Assembly: GCA_003645915.1 (NCBI GenBank)
Contig: QNDG01000127.1
Location: 1-5,813 of the forward strand
DNA: 5,813 bases
Direction of reading: 5' to 3'
DNA from: Candidatus Zhuqueibacterota bacterium
GTDB taxonomy: Bacteria; Zhuqueibacterota; QNDG01
In this document: piece by piece, positions 1 to 5,813 of the stretch
Layout of the letters: each line of letters starts with the position of its first letter
Position numbering within the stretch: position 1 is the first letter of the stretch
Notes under the pieces: generated by a model
What the model was told of the DNA's origin: nothing
Database searches by the model: none
What the model saw: the letters and a program-made list of their open reading frames with translations, nothing else
Translations under genes and position numbers: made by a program

Positions 1-2429
1 ATATCACTGTCCATTGAGAAAAACCTTAAGCCTCCTGCAAGCCGCTCAATTGTTCTTGCAATAAATTCCGCCTCGCTCTTTTCAGTCTGATGAACAGACA
101 CCTGTATCTTGTCTGTCCGGTCAATTCCTGACAGATTATCATCCCCGCCTATAACAGAGGAAGAAGCTTTTAGCACAATATCAGGACACCTGTAACTTTT
201 ATTCAGGCGGATTATTCCTGCACCTGGAAAATCGTTTTTAAAATGATCAATAAATTTTACATCTGCTCCCCTGAATCCGTAAATTGCCTGATTGGGATCA
301 CCTATAACAAAAATATTTGAATCAGGGCCTGGGCCTGCAATTTTCAGTATTAAATCATACTGCATCCTGTTTATATCCTGAAACTCATCAATTAAAATCC
401 ACTTGTAATAATCCCTGACTCTGCTTAAGACCTGCTCATTCTCCGATAAAATTTTATTGGTCTTATAAATCAGGTCATCAAGATCAAGAAGATTCTCCTT
501 GTTGAGATAATTTTCATATTTATCAAATATTTCCCGCACATCATTATCTGCACCATCTCCCATGCCCTGTTTGATATTTGAGAAAGAGTTCGCTAAGCTC
601 CTGACCTTTGTTTTGGATTCTCCGGTAATCTCTGCAATTATGCTTTCTGTCTCATGTCTGTGAATAACAGAAAAATTGGTTTGTCTCGGGATATATTCTG
701 CATACTCCTTTAAAACAGTATAACCCAATGCATGAAATGTAGCAACTGTTATTAAATCCGCCTGAGCATCCGGGATAAATGAACAAATCCGGCTCTTCAT
801 CTCAACAGCTGCCTTGTTAGTAAAAGTTACTGCAAGTATTGCAGAGGGATCAACCTGAAGATCTCTCACAAGATAGCCGATTCTTTGGGTCAGAACACGG
901 GTCTTTCCTGTTCCGGGGCCTGCTATAACCATACACTGGCCTTTTCCCCAAGTTGCCGCTCTTTTCTGATTTATGTTTAGATCTTTTAACGGATCTTCAC
1001 CTTTTATTTCAAATTTCTGTATATCTTTCTGCTGCTTTTCTCTATTCTCCTCTTGTTTGAGCCGGTTAAACTCCGCAAGATCAAACGGAATTGGTTCTCT
1101 TTTTTCCGGCCTCTCCCATACAGGTTTCTCACCTGCAAACAAAGACTCCTGATCTTTGGATTTTGCAGACAGAATTTCCTTTTCCCCAAACAGGGTTATT
1201 CTTCCGTATTCACCGTCAAATCCTTCCTGAATCAGAACTCTTTTTGAACGCATTCTGAAAACCGCTTCAGAAAGAAGAGCTCCGGCTTTTTCTTCAATCT
1301 CCTCCGGAGGGACTTCAAGCAATATCTTAAGCTCCGGCCCCAGTTTTTTAAGAAGATTAAAATACTCTCTTGCAATAAATTTTGAATTGCTTCCTTTTCC
1401 GTGAATCTCTGAAAGGACTTCCTTTAAAGGGATGATTGACGTATATGGCAGACGTTTGTCCCGTAATTCATGACTCTCTCTGTCTGCAAGTTGTGCTGCA
1501 CGATTCAGTACTCCTTCTGTTACAGGTTTTCCGCATTCAGTGCAGATTCCGTTATGTTTTAAGGACTCAAGAGGGCTCCACCTGATACCGCACTTTCTGT
1601 GGCCGTCAAAGTGGTACTTTCCTTCCTGCGGAAAAAGATCTATTGTTCCTTTGAATGTTGTGCCGTCCCCTTTTTTAATTGCATCAACTATTCCGTTGTA
1701 AGATACATCAGTATCAAAAATATTGCTGTTTCTGCCGAGCCTCTCAGGGGAATGGGCATCGGAATTACTTAAAAGTGTGTAAGAATCAAGAGTGGAATTT
1801 ATCCACAGCATGGGAGCATCTGCAGAAAGGCCTGTTTCCACGGCAAAGATGTATTGTGAAAGGTCTCCGTAACACTCCTGCACAGTATCAAATCCAGATT
1901 TACTTCCGAGAACGGAAAACCATGGAGTCCATATATGGGCAGGAATAAAAAGTATATCTTCCGAAACACTGAGAACAAGTTCGAGCAGGTCCCTGGAATC
2001 CAGTCCCAGAATCGGGCGGCCGTCTGAGGTTATGTTAAACTCGCGCTTTGCAAGTTCGGCCTGAATCCCCTCTGCAGTTTCAAAATCCGGAGCAAGAATC
2101 ACATGATGCACTTTTCTGACCTTGCCGTTCTTTTTATAAATTGTGCTTATCTCAGCGCTTAAGATAAAAGAAACATCTCTGTCAAATTCAGCATCAGGCA
2201 GAAACGGCAGATCAAGTCTGATTTTGTCATTCAGTTTGTAAAGACCTGTACCTGTTGGTACAAGCTTCTCTTTAAGCTCCTTTGTCCATCCGGGATGAGT
2301 AAAATCTCCTGTTCCCACTACCTTGATGCCTTTTAAAGCTGCCCAGAAATCAAGATATTCCGGGACAAGCTGCTTGCTTGTGGCAATTGAAAAGTGGGAA
2401 TGTATGTGAAGATCAGCGATAAATTTCAT
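1..2429 (-). CDS. Endonuclease Q-like PHP nuclease fused to UvrD/PcrA-type DNA helicase (C-terminus outside window)
   Basis: Seen: an uninterrupted frame from the ATG at 2429 to the window edge, 809 residues. Residues 1-414 match the EndoQ family: HxH at H8/H10, D42 and H45 in GTGDFTHPGW, E93 in SAEIS, H108/H109, H165 in PAHIWTPW and SDAH at 223-226, the PHP metal-site set. H277, C280, C296 and C299 look like the EndoQ zinc ribbon, and FDGEYG (404-409) marks the domain end. A charged linker (about 415-480) leads into a superfamily 1A helicase: Walker A AGPGTGKT (503-510), Ia TFTNK (535-539), Ib TFHA (564-567), II DEFQD (681-685), III GDPNQ (710-714) and IV SYRC (745-748). Motifs V and VI lie outside. 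Known: EndoQ cuts DNA 5' of uracil, hypoxanthine, xanthine and abasic sites; UvrD-type helicases unwind 3'-5'. Inferred: a cytoplasmic repair enzyme that nicks at deaminated bases and then displaces the strand. The start begins at the conserved MKFIADLHIHS. No clear Shine-Dalgarno precedes it. Confidence 0.92.
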   Translation of the reverse strand, partial: MKFIADLHIHSHFSIATSKQLVPEYLDFWAALKGIKVVGTGDFTHPGWTKELKEKLVPTGTGLYKLNDKIRLDLPFLPDAEFDRDVSFILSAEISTIYKKNGKVRKVHHVILAPDFETAEGIQAELAKREFNITSDGRPILGLDSRDLLELVLSVSEDILFIPAHIWTPWFSVLGSKSGFDTVQECYGDLSQYIFAVETGLSADAPMLWINSTLDSYTLLSNSDAHSPERLGRNSNIFDTDVSYNGIVDAIKKGDGTTFKGTIDLFPQEGKYHFDGHRKCGIRWSPLESLKHNGICTECGKPVTEGVLNRAAQLADRESHELRDKRLPYTSIIPLKEVLSEIHGKGSNSKFIAREYFNLLKKLGPELKILLEVPPEEIEEKAGALLSEAVFRMRSKRVLIQEGFDGEYGRITLFGEKEILSAKSKDQESLFAGEKPVWERPEKREPIPFDLAEFNRLKQEENREKQQKDIQKFEIKGEDPLKDLNINQKRAATWGKGQCMVIAGPGTGKTRVLTQRIGYLVRDLQVDPSAILAVTFTNKAAVEMKSRICSFIPDAQADLITVATFHALGYTVLKEYAEYIPRQTNFSVIHRHETESIIAEITGESKTKVRSLANSFSNIKQGMGDGADNDVREIFDKYENYLNKENLLDLDDLIYKTNKILSENEQVLSRVRDYYKWILIDEFQDINRMQYDLILKIAGPGPDSNIFVIGDPNQAIYGFRGADVKFIDHFKNDFPGAGIIRLNKSYRCPDIVLKASSSVIGGDDNLSGIDRTDKIQVSVHQTEKSEAEFIARTIERLAGGLRFFSMDSD

Positions 2430-2481
2430 TTTTTAAACCGAGTCTGTAAAATATTGTTTGAATATAAAGATGTTAAGCATT

Positions 2482-2510
2482 AATATAAATCATACTGCAG
2501 AAAATGACAA
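2482..2510 (-). promoter_or_regulatory. Sigma-70-type promoter of the nuclease-helicase gene
   Basis: On the minus strand, TTGTCA (2510-2505) and TATATT (2487-2482) are separated by exactly 17 bases, five of six matches to each consensus hexamer. Transcription would start near 2475, giving a leader of roughly 45 bases before the ATG at 2429. The leader has no strong Shine-Dalgarno sequence, so translation may be modest. The site is predicted from sequence alone. Confidence 0.6.
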
Positions 2511-2734
2511 GCCAATAAATGCCTGTGTGAAAAAATATTAAAAGCCTTATACTTTATATTGAAGCAAAGAATATCAGAGTTCAGGTACAAAAGCTTTTAA
2601 TTAGCCGGATATAGTGATGTCGAAAAGGCAAGTCCTGAAACAGAATTTCTCTTACCAGTTGCGGCATAAATGTATTGTAAAAAATAAATTAAAAAAATAA
2701 TACTGAAAACACATGAATATAACAATATTTTTTC

Positions 2735-2768
2735 TTGACTTTCCCCCTATTGTTTATTATCATATAAT
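2735..2768 (+). promoter_or_regulatory. Candidate promoter of the alpha-N-acetylglucosaminidase gene
   Basis: TTGACT at 2735-2740 is a good -35 element. A TATCAT -10 follows 17 bases later at 2758-2763. A perfect TATAAT lies at 2763-2768 but at a 22-base spacing, too long to pair well with the same -35. Either choice gives a leader of about 90 bases before the ATG at 2864, which would place the palindrome at 2824-2839 inside the transcribed leader. In such AT-rich DNA hexamer matches arise by chance, so confidence is moderate. Confidence 0.45.
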
Positions 2769-2823
2769 ATATCTACAGCAAAATTATTCAAAAATTCATG
2801 TTTTGTAATTGGTAAATCTTTTT

Positions 2824-2839
2824 ACGCAAACGTTGACGT
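2824..2839. promoter_or_regulatory. LacI/PurR-family-like operator palindrome
   Basis: ACGCAAACGTTGACGT is an imperfect palindrome centred on CG: around the central dinucleotide, most base pairs of the two half-sites match. It resembles operators of LacI-family repressors, in particular the PurR-type consensus ACGCAAACGTTTNCGT, known from that family. It begins 40 bases before the start codon and 10 bases before the Shine-Dalgarno. In that position a bound repressor could block elongating polymerase or a closer, unrecognised promoter. No repressor gene is visible in the window, so the regulator is unknown. Confidence 0.45.
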
Positions 2840-2848
2840 TAATAATAT

Positions 2849-2855
2849 GAAGGAG
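2849..2855 (+). promoter_or_regulatory. Strong Shine-Dalgarno site of the GH89 gene
   Basis: GAAGGAG lies 8 bases before the ATG at 2864, near-ideal complementarity and spacing. It fixes that start and argues against a Bacteroidota host, where such sites are usually missing. Confidence 0.8.
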
Positions 2856-2863
2856 CCTAACTT

Positions 2864-5020
2864 ATGAAAACTAAAATTATAATAAGTTTAATTATATTTA
2901 CTATTCTAATTTCAGTTGTATGTACATGTCAATCATACAATAAAAATGTTGCTCCTGCATATGATGTTCTTTCCCGGATTGTGGGCCCTGAAAATATCAC
3001 TAAGTTTGTACTCTCAATAGATGCAACCGCAAATAACAGCTATTCGGTAACTGTTGATAACAATAAAGTCTATGTATCAGCGTCAAATCCAGCAGGATTA
3101 TGCAGAGGCTGCTATGATTATTTAACCCATGCATGTAATTCAATTGTTAGCTGGTCGGGTAACAATATAAACATACCTGAAAATCTTCCCCTGTACAGCA
3201 CCAGGGTTCAATCACCATACAAATATCATTACTATTTTAACATTGTAACCCACGGTTACACAACACCATATTGGGACTGGGAAAGATGGGAGAAAGAAAT
3301 TGACTGGATGGCTGTTCACGGAATAAACATGCCTCTTTTGCCAGGAGCGTATGAAGCCATTTTATACAGAGTATTTAAAAAACTGGGATTAAAGCCCTGT
3401 GAGATTGATAAATATTTTACAGGTCCTGCTCATTTTCCATGGAACAAAATGGGGAATATTACAGGTTGGGACGGCCCGGTGCCATCATCATACTATAAAA
3501 AACAGATAAAGCTTAACCATCAGATTTTAAAAAGAGTAAAAGAATTGGGAATGCATCCCATAGTTCAGGCTTTTGCCGGTTTTGTACCTTCAGACATTCA
3601 AAGATTATATCCCAATGAAAAAATCAGGCCTCTTTCGTGGGGCGGTTTCAGCAAAGAATTTCAGGCTTACATACTCGAACCTGGCAGTGAGCTTTTTCTG
3701 AAAATCGGGCAAATGTACATTGAAGAATATGAAAAGGAATTCGGCAAACAGGAGTTTTATCTTGCAGATAGTTTCAACGAAATGGATGTGCCCCTTTCCC
3801 CGGATCCCCAAAAAGCTCTGGATGAACTTTCCAATTATGGAGAATCGGTTTACAGGTCAATTAAAAAGGGTAATCCCGATGCTATATGGGTAATGCAGGG
3901 ATGGACCTTTCCATATCAAAAAAAGGATGGAAAGCTGTTCTGGACTCCTGAACGTTTGCATGCTCTTATTTCAAAAGTGCCTGACGATAAGCTGTTGATA
4001 TTGGATTTAGCCAATGAATACAACAGACTGTGGTGGAAAAGTGAACCGTCATGGAAAATGTACTCCGGTTTCTTTGGAAAACAGTGGATATATTCTTTTA
4101 TTCCCAATATGGGCGGTAAGACAGCATTTAACGGCCGCCTGGATCTTTATGCAACAATGCCCTTTGAGGCATTGAATTATAGCAAAAAAGGAAATCTAAT
4201 TGGATTTGGGTTCGCTCCCGAAGGAATTGAAAACAATGAAATTATTTATGAATTGCTCTCAGATGTGGGCTGGTCGAACAAGCCTATAAACCTTGATGAG
4301 TGGATCGGCAGATACTGTAAAAATCGTTACGGTGTATACACGGAAAACATGAAGAAAGCTTTTGAATATTTTAACAAGTCATGCTTCGGAAGTTTTACAG
4401 ATCATCCGCGGAATGCTTATCAATTCAGGCCGAATACACACAGAAAAGGCACAGTAAATAAATCCGAAGATTTTGGAAAAGGAGTGCAATTGTTCCTTGC
4501 AAGTTACGATGACTGCAGGGGAAGTGAATTATATAAAGTCGATGCTATTGAGTATACTTGCCAATATCTTGGTTTAAAAGCGGATGAATTATTGATCCGG
4601 TTTCAGGAAACTGGTGAAAAAAATGCGGCCCTTTTAAATAAAGCTCTGAAAATAATGATTGAAATTGACCGGCTTCTCGAATCACATCCCAATTGGAAAT
4701 TGAAAAACTGGACTGCTTTTTCCAGAAAATGGGGCGATACTGAAAAAGATAAAAAATATTATGAAGCTAATGCCAGGCGGCTGATTACAACATGGGGCGG
4801 GGAGATAAATGACTATGCTGCCAAAACATGGAGTGGTTTGATAAGAGACTATTATATTCCTCGCTGGAAAAAATATTATGAAGCCAAGCGAAATAATTCT
4901 GAATTTGATATGCTTAAATGGGAAGAAGAGTGGATTAATTCTTCAAAAATATCAGAAATAGAGCCGTATATAAATCCTGTAAAAACAGCAATTCAATTAT
5001 TTAATCAATATTTTAAATAA
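2864..5020 (+). CDS. Exported alpha-N-acetylglucosaminidase, glycoside hydrolase family GH89 (NAGLU type)
   Basis: The enzyme should remove terminal alpha-linked N-acetylglucosamine from glycans such as heparan sulfate fragments or mucin-type caps, by a retaining mechanism. Seen: 718 residues, the usual length of a single-unit NAGLU homologue. Residues 1-19 form a signal peptide with a short basic start and a hydrophobic core, followed by C20 and C22; SVVC is a poor lipobox, so lipoprotein anchoring is uncertain. A small N-terminal domain spans about 25-115, a TIM barrel about 120-455, and an alpha-helical C-terminal domain the rest. E306 in DSFNEM aligns by eye with human NAGLU E316 (acid/base), and E453 in APEGIENNE with human E446 (nucleophile). 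LQGW-like MQGW, LDLANE and the C-terminal WGGEINDYAAK and YYIPRW stretches also match the family. The start follows a strong Shine-Dalgarno. The gene appears monocistronic, with no sulfatase or glycan transporter adjacent. Substrate is inferred from the family only. Confidence 0.95.
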   Translation: MKTKIIISLIIFTILISVVCTCQSYNKNVAPAYDVLSRIVGPENITKFVLSIDATANNSYSVTVDNNKVYVSASNPAGLCRGCYDYLTHACNSIVSWSGNNINIPENLPLYSTRVQSPYKYHYYFNIVTHGYTTPYWDWERWEKEIDWMAVHGINMPLLPGAYEAILYRVFKKLGLKPCEIDKYFTGPAHFPWNKMGNITGWDGPVPSSYYKKQIKLNHQILKRVKELGMHPIVQAFAGFVPSDIQRLYPNEKIRPLSWGGFSKEFQAYILEPGSELFLKIGQMYIEEYEKEFGKQEFYLADSFNEMDVPLSPDPQKALDELSNYGESVYRSIKKGNPDAIWVMQGWTFPYQKKDGKLFWTPERLHALISKVPDDKLLILDLANEYNRLWWKSEPSWKMYSGFFGKQWIYSFIPNMGGKTAFNGRLDLYATMPFEALNYSKKGNLIGFGFAPEGIENNEIIYELLSDVGWSNKPINLDEWIGRYCKNRYGVYTENMKKAFEYFNKSCFGSFTDHPRNAYQFRPNTHRKGTVNKSEDFGKGVQLFLASYDDCRGSELYKVDAIEYTCQYLGLKADELLIRFQETGEKNAALLNKALKIMIEIDRLLESHPNWKLKNWTAFSRKWGDTEKDKKYYEANARRLITTWGGEINDYAAKTWSGLIRDYYIPRWKKYYEAKRNNSEFDMLKWEEEWINSSKISEIEPYINPVKTAIQLFNQYFK

Positions 5021-5416
5021 TGATATAATGGTGATTGATGTAATAGTTAGATAAAATTATTAGCTAACATAAAAAAATTCAATAACCGAATAAATAGGCT
5101 CAGCTTTAAAAACCTGTGCCATTTATTATAAGACAATTTTATACGCAATATTTAGAGACAGCGAAAACACTGCCTCTTTAAAACAAAGGGGCTACTATGC
5201 CATAATTTAACAAAACCAGTTTTAATTGCCTGCATCTGCAAATCCTCTTTCTACCCGGGTTAATGAAACATTATGAGAAATTAAACGTAAATTTCAAACA
5301 GAACACAAATACTTTTTCTGTTGCAATAAACCCAAACAGATGACAAATCACTTTGATTTTACATGTAATATACTTAATATTTAATTTTGAGCTAACATGA
5401 AAATTACAGAGGGATT
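5021..5416. other. AT-rich intergenic region without a convincing gene
   Basis: This 396-base gap follows the GH89 gene and precedes the ABC ATPase gene. I find no tRNA, riboswitch or credible coding frame in it. It contains a weak imperfect hairpin (5154-5177), two copies of AGCTAACAT (5062-5070 and 5390-5398) and a seven-codon frame running into the next start (5397-5420). A promoter for the ABC gene is expected between about 5330 and 5390, where AT-rich hexamers occur, but no pair with good spacing stands out. The length suggests that the two flanking genes are not one operon. Confidence 0.65.
5154..5180 (+). terminator. Weak imperfect hairpin, possible terminator after the GH89 gene
   Basis: AGAGACAG (5154-5161) can pair with CTGCCTCT (5170-5177) around an eight-base loop, giving seven pairs and one A-C mismatch. 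Only three T residues (5177-5179) follow, so the U-tract is poor, and the site is over 130 bases past the stop codon. It is the best hairpin I see in the gap, but may not be functional. Confidence 0.25.
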
Positions 5417-5420
5417 ATGA
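5397..5420 (+). other. Seven-codon reading frame overlapping the ABC ATPase start
   Basis: An ATG at 5397 opens the frame MKITEGL, whose TGA stop (5418-5420) overlaps the ATPase ATG at 5417 in an ATGA arrangement. Such overlap is typical of translational coupling. However, no clear Shine-Dalgarno precedes 5397, and a frame this short can arise by chance. The downstream ribosome site lies inside it. Confidence 0.2.
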
Positions 5421-5813
5421 ACTATTCAGTTAAATCCAAAAACATGAAAAAAGATTACGGTAAAGGACATACCCATATAGAAGCTCTCAGGGGAGTTTCT
5501 TTTAATATAAAAAGTGGAGAATTTATATCCTTCGTCGGGCCTTCAGGTTCAGGCAAATCCACTCTGCTGAACATGATAGGCGGAATGGATACTCCCACAT
5601 CAGGCTCTCTTTTTGTGGGTGGAAAAGACCTTACAAAAGCCTCAAGAGCAGAACTTGTTCAGCACAGGAGGCATACTGTAGGCATGATTTTTCAATCATT
5701 TAACCTGATACCTGATCTGTCTGCCGTAGGCAATGTTGAATTTGCAATGATCTTCGGAGGAGTACCTGCCAAAAAGAGGCATGCTCTTGCCTCTGATCTT
5801 CTTGAAAAGGTCG
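5417..5813 (+). CDS. ABC transporter ATP-binding protein, LolD/MacB type (C-terminus outside window)
   Basis: Seen: 132 residues from the ATG at 5417, still open at the window edge; the family is usually about 220-250 residues. Walker A is GPSGSGKS at 41-48, followed by TLLNMIGGMDTPTSG (49-63), and the Q-loop is Q93 in MIFQSFNLIP, then an NV stretch (106-107). This combination is typical of the LolD/MacB/FtsE-like ATPases that pair with FtsX-like permeases for lipoprotein release, macrolide or peptide export, or envelope work. The signature motif, Walker B and H-loop are beyond the edge. The start has an AGAGGG ribosome site only three to four bases upstream, slightly close; the ATG at codon 10 is an alternative but would cut into the first beta strand. 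Inferred: it sits in the cytoplasm on a permease encoded downstream. The transported substrate cannot be told from this fragment. Confidence 0.9.
   Translation, partial: MNYSVKSKNMKKDYGKGHTHIEALRGVSFNIKSGEFISFVGPSGSGKSTLLNMIGGMDTPTSGSLFVGGKDLTKASRAELVQHRRHTVGMIFQSFNLIPDLSAVGNVEFAMIFGGVPAKKRHALASDLLEKV

Larger units (their letters stand above)
2430..2863. other. Divergent AT-rich intergenic region without a convincing gene
   Basis: This 434-base gap separates two divergently transcribed genes. It holds the minus-strand promoter (2482-2510), the candidate plus-strand promoter (2735-2768), a LacI/PurR-like palindrome (2824-2839) and the ribosome site at 2849-2855. Between about 2520 and 2730 I see no RNA gene, riboswitch or full coding region. 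The only hint is a short protein-like open stretch at 2601-2669 that lacks a start and a ribosome site. Confidence 0.7.

Noticed and set aside
1004..1247. Small open frames on both strands over the linker of the nuclease-helicase gene
   Set aside because: They lie in other frames inside a clearly coding sequence, are rich in K/R/N/F and have no ribosome site; they are shadows.
1679..1948. An 89-codon plus-strand open frame opposite the PHP domain
   Set aside because: It is antisense to the conserved IPAHIWTPW and SNSDAH region, has low-complexity C/Q/R-rich composition and no family resemblance.
2430..2863. Possible riboswitch or small RNA in the divergent region
   Set aside because: I found no recognisable conserved core of a known riboswitch class and no strong stem with a terminator.
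3605..4107. Two minus-strand open frames of 63 and 68 codons inside the GH89 gene
   Set aside because: They are antisense to the conserved catalytic barrel and have no supporting start signals.
4996..5021. Nine-pair inverted repeat ATTATTTAA/TTAAATAAT over the GH89 stop codon
   Set aside because: The stem is entirely A-U and no T-tract follows, so it is too unstable to call a terminator.
5046..5078. GTTAG...CTAAC inverted repeat after the GH89 gene as a terminator
   Set aside because: The stem has only five pairs with a long loop, and it is followed on the plus strand by an A-run instead of a T-run.
5062..5398. Two copies of AGCTAACAT (5062-5070 and 5390-5398) near the edges of the second intergenic gap, as element-bounding direct repeats
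   Set aside because: A shared 9-mer in about 400 AT-rich bases is plausible by chance, and nothing resembling a mobile element lies between them.

Overview
The window holds two incomplete genes at its edges and one complete gene between them, separated by two AT-rich gaps without convincing genes. The organism is a bacterium: leader sequences contain purine-rich Shine-Dalgarno sites and sigma-70-like promoters. The strong GAAGGAG ribosome site argues against Bacteroidota, although the central gene type is common there. DNA is moderately AT-rich by eye, and the phylum cannot be fixed from this window. An anaerobe or environmental lineage with EndoQ-type repair (for example Desulfobacterota or a relative) is a guess only.

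Region 1 (1-2429, minus strand) is the first 809 residues of a large fusion protein, read from its ATG to the window edge. Its N-terminal ~414 residues form a PHP-family nuclease of the endonuclease Q type, with all the expected metal-binding motifs and a zinc-ribbon-like insert. After a charged linker comes a UvrD/PcrA-type superfamily 1A helicase, seen from the Q motif to motif IV. The product would couple incision at deaminated bases with strand unwinding.

Region 2 (2430-2863) is a divergent intergenic region. It carries a good promoter for the minus-strand gene, a candidate promoter for the plus-strand gene, a LacI/PurR-like palindrome just before that gene, and a strong ribosome site.

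Region 3 (2864-5020, plus strand) is a complete, exported family GH89 alpha-N-acetylglucosaminidase (NAGLU type) with both catalytic glutamates. It stands alone here: no other glycan-degrading gene or glycan transporter is visible. Its promoter layout suggests sugar-responsive control.

Region 4 (5021-5416) is a 396-base AT-rich gap with a weak hairpin and a seven-codon reading frame that overlaps the next start. Region 5 (5417-5813, plus strand) is the first 132 residues of a LolD/MacB-type ABC transporter ATPase, cut by the window before its signature motif. The three genes show no obvious functional link and are probably separate transcription units.
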